NCBI GenBank assembly: GCA_017829075.1
Contig: JAGAJA010000058.1
Location: 1-21,306, forward strand
Source: Oscillospiraceae bacterium
Lineage (GTDB): Bacteria; Bacillota_A; Clostridia; Oscillospirales; Ruminococcaceae
Direction of reading: 5' to 3'
DNA length: 21,306 bases
The position numbers and the translations under genes were made by a program. This document shows, piece after piece, positions 15,009-21,306 of the stretch; position 1 is the first letter of the stretch; every line of letters starts with the position of its first letter. The notes under the pieces were generated by a model. It saw only the letters and a program-made list of their open reading frames with translations. It ran no database searches and was not told where the DNA came from.

Positions 15009-15044
15009 CTAGGGTGGAAATCCCGATGTGTAATCTGTGGTCAT
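15009..15044 (-). CDS. Possible 11-residue leader peptide
   Basis: ATG at 15044 is preceded by AAGGAG at the ideal seven-base spacing and reads MTTDYTSGFPP before a TAG at 15009. It sits in the gap between the VirB2-like gene and SpoVG. The strong site could simply be a leftover, but a short leader peptide controlling spoVG is possible. Confidence 0.3.
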   Translation of the reverse strand: MTTDYTSGFPP

Positions 15045-15055
15045 GTTACCTCTCC

Positions 15056-15388
15056 TTACTGGTAATAGCTTACGAGTACCTTGATGAGAGCCGAAGCCAC
15101 TACAGCAACTACTATGGAAACGACAGCAACAACAATGCGCTGTTTCCATTTTTTCTGATCCATTTCATCTGCTGCACCATGACGCACAGCAAAATAGATC
15201 ACGCAAGCCGTACCAGCAATCGGAGCGACTACCAGTAGCACATTGGAGAGATCATCAAGCAGCGCCTTTGTACCAGTCACTGCTTTAGATGAAGCAAGGT
15301 CGCCGCCTTCTGCATTGGCTGTTATAGCCAGCATAGCAGATGTCGCCATTGCCATGATCATTGAGATAAACCTTTTGAGCTTTTTCAT
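15056..15388 (-). CDS. VirB2/TrbC-like pilin
   Basis: 110 residues, ATG at 15388 with GGGGTG upstream. It has a clear signal peptide with an ANA-Glu cleavage site near residue 26, then two hydrophobic helices (about 48-68 and 85-107) joined by a short basic loop DQKKWKQRI. That is the architecture of VirB2/TrbC pilins of type IV secretion systems. It lies just after VirD4 with its start six bases from the VirD4 stop. It would form the conjugative surface filament or the channel lining. Confidence 0.82.
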   Translation of the reverse strand: MKKLKRFISMIMAMATSAMLAITANAEGGDLASSKAVTGTKALLDDLSNVLLVVAPIAGTACVIYFAVRHGAADEMDQKKWKQRIVVAVVSIVVAVVASALIKVLVSYYQ

Positions 15389-15393
15389 TTATT

Positions 15394-17415
15394 TCACCCC
15401 TTTCTGAAGTATGGTGGTTTGTTATGTAAACCAGGTTCGGAAAATCTTGACGAGGCAGCCTGCATGGGAGCAGCTGTCTGCAAGATTTCCTCCCAGGGTT
15501 TCCAAAGTATTTGTTCGGTGAACGCTGTACCACGTTCCGGACGAAGTTTTTCATCAAGATCTATGAGCATAGTATTGTGCGCCTTATCGCCCATGCCCAG
15601 CATGATGTTGAACATCCATTGTGAAATGTCTGGTGATTTCATGACTACCGGCTTATAAATTGATGTAACTATCTGATAAGGTCGCTGGATTAAGGCAACC
15701 TCGTCAGGGAAAAGCAGGCTGCGTTCAGAAAGCTGTATGTTGGTAGAGCTTGACGGTGCAGCATATTTCTGAGTCGTTCCGCCCAGAGAATAGGTCGATG
15801 TGGTGTATTTGCCCAGTCTGTCGGATATTTCCTTGTTCGTTGAGTTATCCTGCGAATGCAGGTAGATCCAGAAATGACAGTTGGACTGAATAATCTTTGC
15901 GACCTCTTGTCCGTATTTGTCTATAAGCTGATTGAAATCCTGAATGAACAGGTTCCAGCGTATTCCATAGCCGCCGCCTACGGTCATTTTTGACTGAATA
16001 TCCGGAATAGCAGTAAAATTTCCAAATTCATCAAGTATGAAATTCACACGGTTGGGAAGCCGATTTCCTCGCGTTTTTGCATAGGTTACAAGCTGTTCAT
16101 ACTGCTGTGCCACAATAAGCGACACAATAGGATAATAGGTGGTTTTCTGGTCAGGAAGCAAATAAAAAAGAGCCTGCTTGGGTTTAGCCCCCATATCCTC
16201 AAGGGAAAACTCAGACTCCTTAGTTACGTTATACATATCGTTAGTTATGTACAGTCGCAGCGTGGTCAGCGCCGATGTAAAGAACGATCCGCCCATTTTG
16301 TCCGGAGCTATCTTGGCGATTGCCATAAGGCTTTTTGCCGGGTGACTGTCCGGGAGCTTGTTCATATATGCGTCAATCGGCATGACCTTATTTACGGTCT
16401 TGCACATATTAGCGATGAAGTTGTATACGTTCGTGAGGTTTTGGAATTCGGGGTGGTCCTTATTATCATAAACCACGCACATTACTGCGGCGGCAATGAC
16501 GGCACACTCGCCGTTGGTCCAGATTGGTTCGGTATGGTCATTCTTCTCTACAAGAAATGTCACGAAATCCCACATAGATCTCTGTGCAGCGTCAAGATTA
16601 CCTTTGTTCACATCATCGATGATTACCTGAAGCGGATTATAGTGACTAGATTTTTGTGGAGAATTGAAATCAACTACACGAACGGTATATCCCAGGCTTT
16701 CCAGGTAACAGTGCGTGTAATGATATAACTCGCCTTTTGGATCGTTTACAACAATACCTTCGCCGGCTAAAGCTATGGTGCATATTGATTGCAATACAAG
16801 ACAGCGTGATTTACCGCTGCGCGTCGCGCCGATTGTCAGCGTATGTATATCATCGGTAATGCACGGCAAGCATTCGGTATCCCCGGACATTTCCCTTGCA
16901 AGAACAATTCCGCCACTTTTGCACAGTGTCTTGTCCAATTTCGGAGGGGTATATCCTTCGCCATTTTCAATAGCCTCATATCGTTCCTTGCCTAAAGCCA
17001 CAAGTTTTGAAACGATGGGATTTATAGGGGATATCTTGATATAATCAAATACCTCCTTTTTTTCTTTTTCGGACATGAACCATGTAGTGCCGTGCTGTCC
17101 CTGACCATACGGGACAGGGATGGAAAGGTTATCTGTCACGGCGTATGTGTCTGCCTGGTATGTACGTTTTGCACAGACAAAATACACAATGCATATCAAC
17201 ACCACAAGTGCCTCAAGCAGGAGGAACAACTGTCCGAGTTTATCCTGCGTGAAGATATTCCCGATGAGCGCACCCGGATCCGTAAGTTGTGTGGTCAGCC
17301 TGCCGTACACTATCATATCATTCAGAGCGTTAGAAAACAGAATCGATATGATGGTACCGGACACGAAAAGAAAAATGCATACAGGAATTCGGTACTTTAT
17401 GCTGTTGTTTTTCAA
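15394..17415 (-). CDS. virD4: VirD4/TraG-type coupling protein
   Basis: 673 residues from a TTG at 17415, which is supported by AGGAG nine bases upstream; the first internal ATG would remove the first membrane helix. Two N-terminal membrane segments (about 10-30 and 60-82) are followed by a Walker A, GATRSGKSR (196-204), and a Walker B, NFILDEFGN (458-466). It recruits the relaxosome DNA to the transfer channel and pumps it. The DPKGEL motif near residue 225, typical of TraG/VirD4, is intact. It starts shortly after the small lipoprotein gene. The relaxase that would hand over the DNA lies outside the window. Confidence 0.95.
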   Translation of the reverse strand: MKNNSIKYRIPVCIFLFVSGTIISILFSNALNDMIVYGRLTTQLTDPGALIGNIFTQDKLGQLFLLLEALVVLICIVYFVCAKRTYQADTYAVTDNLSIPVPYGQGQHGTTWFMSEKEKKEVFDYIKISPINPIVSKLVALGKERYEAIENGEGYTPPKLDKTLCKSGGIVLAREMSGDTECLPCITDDIHTLTIGATRSGKSRCLVLQSICTIALAGEGIVVNDPKGELYHYTHCYLESLGYTVRVVDFNSPQKSSHYNPLQVIIDDVNKGNLDAAQRSMWDFVTFLVEKNDHTEPIWTNGECAVIAAAVMCVVYDNKDHPEFQNLTNVYNFIANMCKTVNKVMPIDAYMNKLPDSHPAKSLMAIAKIAPDKMGGSFFTSALTTLRLYITNDMYNVTKESEFSLEDMGAKPKQALFYLLPDQKTTYYPIVSLIVAQQYEQLVTYAKTRGNRLPNRVNFILDEFGNFTAIPDIQSKMTVGGGYGIRWNLFIQDFNQLIDKYGQEVAKIIQSNCHFWIYLHSQDNSTNKEISDRLGKYTTSTYSLGGTTQKYAAPSSSTNIQLSERSLLFPDEVALIQRPYQIVTSIYKPVVMKSPDISQWMFNIMLGMGDKAHNTMLIDLDEKLRPERGTAFTEQILWKPWEEILQTAAPMQAASSRFSEPGLHNKPPYFRKG

Positions 17416-17428
17416 TACGTCACACTCC

Positions 17429-17599
17429 TTACAGCCTTATTCCCTTGAATGTATATATTGATAACGCATCAACATTCCACTCATAAAGAACATCGCCGCC
17501 GTACATTAAACTGTAACCGGCGGCGGGATAGTATTCGGTCTGGCAGGTGCTCAGGCACAATGCCAGGATCAGTAACACCAGCAGTATTTTTTCTTTCAT
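17429..17599 (-). CDS. 56-residue lipoprotein of the transfer operon
   Basis: ATG at 17599 overlaps the stop of the upstream gene as ATGA (17596-17599). The protein starts with MKEKILLVLLILALCLSTCQ: a Lys-Glu-Lys tip, a hydrophobic core and a lipobox LSTC with Cys at 19. The mature part is only 38 residues, including YYPAAGY and LYEW. It ends ten bases before the ribosome binding site of VirD4. Small lipoproteins called VirB7 occur in the same position range in Gram-negative systems, so an equivalent role at the cell surface is a reasonable guess. Clear secretion signal and tight coupling on both sides make it a real gene. Confidence 0.7.
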   Translation of the reverse strand: MKEKILLVLLILALCLSTCQTEYYPAAGYSLMYGGDVLYEWNVDALSIYTFKGIRL

Positions 17600-18414
17600 A
17601 GGCTCAGCCCGTCATCTGGTGCAAGCCCCTCGTCCTCAATGCGATTGTGATGGTCTATCTCAGACTTGATGTCGGCTGACTTATCTCTGATAGAATTGCT
17701 ATCGCCATAGACAAGACCGCTGTTGCGCAGCTTCGATTCTGTTTCCGTTAGGCTTTCCTCCACGCGCTGAGCTGCATGGGCAAGCATTTCAAGCTGTTCA
17801 GAGTTACCGAAAACAGAAAATCTGCTGTCATATTTGCCGTCAAACGAACTGCTGAGGTATTCAGCAATTTCCGCATTGGCAATCTCATTATTGCCGAACA
17901 GTTCGTTGGCAACGATATCCTTGACGCGGTCTATGCCGTATTCATCGGCAAGTGATTTCATGAACTGCTCTGCGGCTTCCGTATCGACGCAGGCGGTACG
18001 GATATTGTCGCTTATCCTCTTTGCACATTTTGCAGTGGCATTGTCGCTGATTCGCTGTAATCTGTCTGCTTCGCGCTTAAGGATAGATACTGCATTGACC
18101 GAAATAAGCGTTTCGTGCGCAAGTACCTCGTCCAGTTTATAATCCTCGGACAGATTCAGATGACCGTTAATACACTTAAGCAGATCAACGGCTCCCACTC
18201 CGTGCTTATTGAGTCCTGCGTTCTTGGCGGAATACTCTACACCAAGCATCGTGTTTATGCTCAAAGGATTCTGAGCACAACGCTTGGCAAACTCTTCTTT
18301 TGCCTGTTCAAGCGAGAGCTGAGTGGCAGGCTCCCCGTAATTCCTGTAACTGTTTTTGGTATCAAACGCCCTGACATAAAAGCTGAATGTCGAAACATTC
18401 CCTTTGGTTATCAT
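17596..18414 (-). CDS. Soluble protein of unknown function in the transfer operon
   Basis: 272 residues from the ATG at 18414, which has AAAGGTGG seven bases upstream; the GTG at 18432 would place the site inside the gene. The sequence is hydrophilic and mostly helical, without signal or membrane segment. Residues about 20-60 contain YRNYGEPATQLSLEQAKEEFAKR and later an LADEYGIDRVKDIVANELF stretch. The C-terminus is acidic. I do not recognise the family. It comes directly after the 170-residue gene and before the lipoprotein, so it is part of the transfer operon and may handle DNA processing or regulation in the cytoplasm. Confidence 0.8.
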   Translation of the reverse strand: MITKGNVSTFSFYVRAFDTKNSYRNYGEPATQLSLEQAKEEFAKRCAQNPLSINTMLGVEYSAKNAGLNKHGVGAVDLLKCINGHLNLSEDYKLDEVLAHETLISVNAVSILKREADRLQRISDNATAKCAKRISDNIRTACVDTEAAEQFMKSLADEYGIDRVKDIVANELFGNNEIANAEIAEYLSSSFDGKYDSRFSVFGNSEQLEMLAHAAQRVEESLTETESKLRNSGLVYGDSNSIRDKSADIKSEIDHHNRIEDEGLAPDDGLSL

Positions 18415-18428
18415 TTTTGAACCACCTT

Positions 18429-18941
18429 TCACCGTTCCATTTCGTCGGTATCTTCGATTGAGTAATCCTTGTCCTCGTTCTCGCTCATGTATTCAAGATA
18501 TTCTGCGATATCACGCGGCAACGCCTTAACGCTTCCGTTTCCGTTGAGCATGAGGTTGCACTCGGCAGCGGCACGGGACATATTCAGGAAACTCTCCACA
18601 TCTTCGCTGAGGGTTTTTCCGGTGATGAAGCTCTGAGAGCCACTTGCGGTATTGAGGGAGATATCGAGATATATTCCTTCGCTTCCGCCGTATGAAACGT
18701 TGCAGGTGAAATCACGCCAGTTTTCCGGAATGATTTCGGGCTGCTGTGTTGAAATTATGAAATACTCATCAGGGAGCATTCCGACATATTCGAGGTGGTC
18801 TTTCAGCTGATCGAATATCTCCTGCTTACTTGCCTGTCCAACTGCGCGGCAGCGTCCGGGCTTATCCGGAATGGGTTCGTACTTGTCGATTTCAATGGTT
18901 TTCAACTTACCGGTATCGGTTATGCCATGGTTTACGTTCAT
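18429..18941 (-). CDS. Soluble protein of unknown function, first gene of the transfer operon
   Basis: 170 residues from the ATG at 18941, which has AGGAGG five bases upstream; the frame to 18965 has no site. The N-terminal half carries IDKYEPIPDKPGRCRAVG and a DEYFIISTQQPEIIPENWRDF segment, and the C-terminus is acidic. No membrane segment or known motif is visible. It is the first gene after the hairpin terminator at 18966-19000, with no recognisable promoter in the gap. Family not recognised. Confidence 0.8.
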   Translation of the reverse strand: MNVNHGITDTGKLKTIEIDKYEPIPDKPGRCRAVGQASKQEIFDQLKDHLEYVGMLPDEYFIISTQQPEIIPENWRDFTCNVSYGGSEGIYLDISLNTASGSQSFITGKTLSEDVESFLNMSRAAAECNLMLNGNGSVKALPRDIAEYLEYMSENEDKDYSIEDTDEMER

Positions 18942-18965
18942 AAAATCCTCCTTTAGTAGATACAA

Positions 18966-19000
18966 AAAGGCACAGCATAATCAAATTACACTGTGCCTTT
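18966..19000 (-). terminator. Rho-independent terminator or attenuator before the transfer operon
   Basis: AAAGGCACAG (18966-18975) pairs perfectly over ten bases with CTGTGCCTTT (18991-19000) around a 15-base loop. The minus strand continues as TTTTTG. It separates the surface protein gene (stop at 19058) from the gene starting at 18941, whose ribosome binding site begins about 12 bases after the hairpin. Confidence 0.85.
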
Positions 19001-19057
19001 AGTTATTCAGTTTTGGGGTGCCTCACCGTGAGACAGTAATAAATCCGAAAAGAAAAA

Positions 19058-21171
19058 TCAAGGCTTTACCGGTGCAATGTGCCAATCATCGTAAACATTG
19101 CCCTTGATGTAAATCTGATCGGTTAGTCTTACGGAGAGCTGACCCGCAGGACACCACACATCGAACACCTCAACATATACGGTATAGTTTTTCTTGTCCG
19201 GGAACCATATCGGCGTGAAGTGCACTCGATCATTGTAGGTCGAGTATTTGTTCTTCTTGAACACGAAGCTTCCGTTGACCTTTTCCAACAACCGATTGTA
19301 AAGGGAAGTGCTGTGTCGGTTGTAGTTGAACTCCGGGAACAGAACGTTTGCTGTCTGGCTTCCGGTGCAGTATTCTGTGTCACCGGAAATGTGAGAGTTA
19401 ACGCTTATCTGTATTCCATAGCCGGACTTCATTATATATTTGCTGGTTGAGTTGTTGAACGTTGCCGTTTTGCAGTAGTCTGACGGTGATACGGTAACAT
19501 CAGCTGACACAGAAATTGAATATGTATTTTTTTCAAGATGAATGTTAGCTGTTGAGATATATACAGCGCCGACATGGAATTTTCCTGACAACCTCTGAGC
19601 AGTTTCTGAAGATTGATATTGATTGTTCACGCCCCATTTGGTGTATGTCTTTTCTACTCGCTCATATTCTGCACCAGCATAAGGGAACCCGGGTTGACTG
19701 TAAGGTGGATCACCTGTTATGTGTATAAATCTTTTTTTGTCGGTATCCCAGTTCTGCGACCAGCTTGTGCTGCACGACCATGTATACCAGCTCAGCTCTT
19801 CAGTACTGTCCTTGGTTGAAACATACTGCGATATATTATCCTGGACGGACGACATGGAATAGATTTTCTGCCATGAGGGGCGTGTGTCAGATACTTTCGG
19901 GTCGGGAGGAGTTATTTCTTCAACCTTAGAAATATCGGCTTCGATAACCAGTTTTTCGCAATATTCGCCATTCTCGTCAATCAGCAGGAGATCGCTGCTG
20001 GCTGATTTGAGAGTTATCGTAACGCTTTGCGCTCTGGTAGGCGTATGCCATTTGAACCAGCTCATAGCTTCTTCATCTTCCGGACAGTTTACATCAACGG
20101 TACCAGATGTTATTGTGCTTCCGCCTTTGGTTTTAACAGTATACGAAACTGTTCCCTTATGTCCTGAGCCAATATTGATTACATCGCCATTTTTATATGA
20201 ACCAAGCAGCACATACGGCGGTTTATATTTCTTTTTGTCGTCTTCAGGATCATAGTCCGGATTATCTACAAAGACCTTTATTTCGCTGTCCTCTCCACAA
20301 TATCCGGTTATCAATTCATCAGAGGTATAACCTGAATAAAAAGAAGGTGGTCCAGTACTGCTATAACTAACTCTATAAATCTCTTTAGTGGATTCATCAA
20401 GGTATTCTGAAGTTTTGGGAAGCTCATCGCTGTTGTTCCTTATGCTGAATGTAGTGTCCCCAATAAAAGGGGTATCACCGATGTTCCTAACGTTGAACGA
20501 AGTGTACACGTCCGTATCAGTGTGGTATTCAGCTGAGCTTGTACCTTCCTCGCCTATGTCATCGTCCGGTGGTTCCTCTGCACTCAGTACTCCGATACCC
20601 ATGCAGCGGATTATGCAGGTATCGCTGTTATAATTTGAGTTGCCATTGTAGTAATCGCCACTTGAAGGGGAGTACACGGAAATTCCGAGATCTTTGTTTT
20701 CCAGAAATGCAGAACGAGGCAGATTTGAGTGCGTCAGAGGTCCGAGCAGGGCGCGGAGATTATTTGTGCTGTTCCAGCCTGCGGTAAAATAGTTCTTCAT
20801 GTATTTGTTCAACAAACCGCATTCTGTCGCGCTCATCGCCCAGTTCTGTCCATTGTATCGGAAATATGCAACCGGTTCAAAGGCAATTTTGTATTTGCCA
20901 CGGGCGATGTCTTCGTATGTAAGACCGCCACCTATAAGATCACATAAGTTCATGAGAAAAAATTCATCGCTTAACAGGGCTTTTATCTCTGTTAGATTAG
21001 ATTTATTATTGGTTGACACAATGTCTATTTTAGCAAGCGCGGCAATATATTGTGATTTATACCCGCCGCCGCTTGACGCTCTGGACATAACCGAATTATT
21101 AAATTTCACCATATCCGATTCGGACACACTGTTATATGTACTACTAACATAGTTTAGCCATGTAGTTTTAG
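19058..21171 (-). CDS. Large exported surface protein, 5' end removed by insertion sequence
   Basis: About 704 native residues remain (from KTTWLNYVSST onward). The frame continues 55 bases into the insertion sequence and reaches a TTG at 21226, but those codons belong to the element, so the true start and signal peptide are missing here. The protein is rich in Ser, Thr, Tyr and Asp. It contains several beta-type segments, such as VYTSFNVRNIGDTPFIG, IGSGHKGTVSYTVKTKGG and ARAQSVTIT-like strands, and scattered Cys, as in exported adhesins or Ig-like surface proteins. No LPXTG sorting motif is present at the C-terminus, which ends DDWHIAPVKP. Encoded just upstream of the transfer operon, it is probably a cell-contact or surface factor of the element. 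Family not recognised. Confidence 0.7.
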
Positions 21172-21209
21172 GGAAACGCTGATTAAATGTACCCGAAAAG
21201 CAAAAAATA

Positions 21210-21218
21210 TGGTATAAT
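21210..21218 (+). promoter_or_regulatory. Extended -10 promoter of the transposase
   Basis: TGG directly precedes a perfect TATAAT (21213-21218), an extended -10 element. The -35 region is poor. The transposase ATG follows 34 bases later. Confidence 0.5.
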
Positions 21219-21251
21219 AGAAACAAGAAAAAAAGCAGAACAGGAGAAAAA

Positions 21252-21306
21252 ATGAAACAGATAACATTCAGCGATATGGAATACGGTAATAGGAAGAGAA
21301 CAACAA
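21252..21306 (+). CDS. IS5-family transposase, N-terminal fragment (partial)
   Basis: 18 codons from the ATG at 21252, with CAGGAG five bases upstream; the gene runs off the window. The start MKQITFSDMEYGNRKR resembles the MxQxTFxDxEY opening of IS5-family transposases, which carry out cut-and-paste movement with a DDE domain further downstream. Too short to confirm the catalytic domain. It is the only clear gene on the plus strand. Confidence 0.75.
   Translation, partial: MKQITFSDMEYGNRKRTT

Larger units (their letters stand above)
21172..21306 (+). mobile_element. Left end of an IS5-like insertion sequence (runs off the window)
   Basis: The sequence changes at 21172, where GGAAACGCTGATTAAATG starts right after TTAG (21168-21171). 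TTAG fits the YTAR-type target of IS5 relatives. The surface protein frame is native up to that point and becomes element sequence after it. Inside the element lie an extended -10 promoter and the transposase start. Only the left inverted repeat is in the window, so its exact ends are inferred. Confidence 0.65.

Noticed and set aside
747..19000. CRISPR array or tandem repeats
   Set aside because: The only repeated short elements are isolated terminator-like hairpins; no regularly spaced direct repeats are present.
21172..21226. Outward-facing promoter from the insertion sequence towards the surface protein gene
   Set aside because: The minus strand here has no -35/-10 pair with proper spacing; the good TATAAT faces the transposase.

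Overview
The window looks like part of a conjugative (integrative) element from a Gram-positive Clostridia-type bacterium, most like Ruminococcus and relatives. The reasons are the AGGAGG-type ribosome binding sites, a PrgI/VirB4/VirD4 transfer apparatus with no outer-membrane parts, a SpoVG-family gene inside the transfer operon, and an IS5-like element at one end. No relaxase, oriT or attachment site is visible, so only the transfer part of the element is present. Almost everything is on the minus strand, so it reads from right to left.

Layout in transcription order. (1) 21306-21172: left end of an IS5-like insertion sequence, which has cut off the 5' end of a very large surface protein gene (21171-19058). 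(2) A perfect hairpin terminator (19000-18966), then the main transfer operon: two unknown soluble proteins, a 56-residue lipoprotein, the VirD4 coupling ATPase (TTG start), a VirB2-like pilin, SpoVG, a small pilin-like membrane protein, a VirB6/TrbL-like channel protein split into two frames, a two-helix membrane protein, and PrgI. (3) A full Tad/Flp (type IVc) pilus assembly set fused directly to this operon by overlapping genes: A24 prepilin peptidase, CpaB, a CpaE/TadZ-like ATPase, TadA, TadB, TadC and two TadE/TadF-like pseudopilins. (4) A cassette (6620-5004) with a consensus promoter, two genes, one of them a P-loop/zeta-toxin-like protein, and a terminator. (5) VirB4 in two pieces (a membrane-anchored N-terminal module and the ATPase) with a GntR-type regulator between them. 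(6) A second cassette (2030-747) built like the first: near-consensus promoter, a small gene, a larger Cys/His-rich gene, and a terminator. (7) A membrane protein resembling the N-terminus of the cell-wall hydrolases of these elements. Bases 1-118 hold no gene I can support.

How it may work: VirD4, VirB4, VirB6-like and PrgI would form the DNA-transfer channel. VirB2-like, TadE/F-like and the 82-residue pilin-like protein are candidate filament subunits. The prepilin peptidase would mature those with a type IV prepilin motif, and TadA/B/C with TadZ and CpaB would assemble them. The most unusual point is that a Tad pilus machine sits between prgI and virB4, two genes that normally sit side by side, with overlapping reading frames at the junction. 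That suggests a hybrid conjugation/Tad-pilus apparatus rather than a chance neighbourhood. The two promoter-gene-gene-terminator cassettes inserted in the same operon look like accessory cargo of defence, toxin or immunity type.
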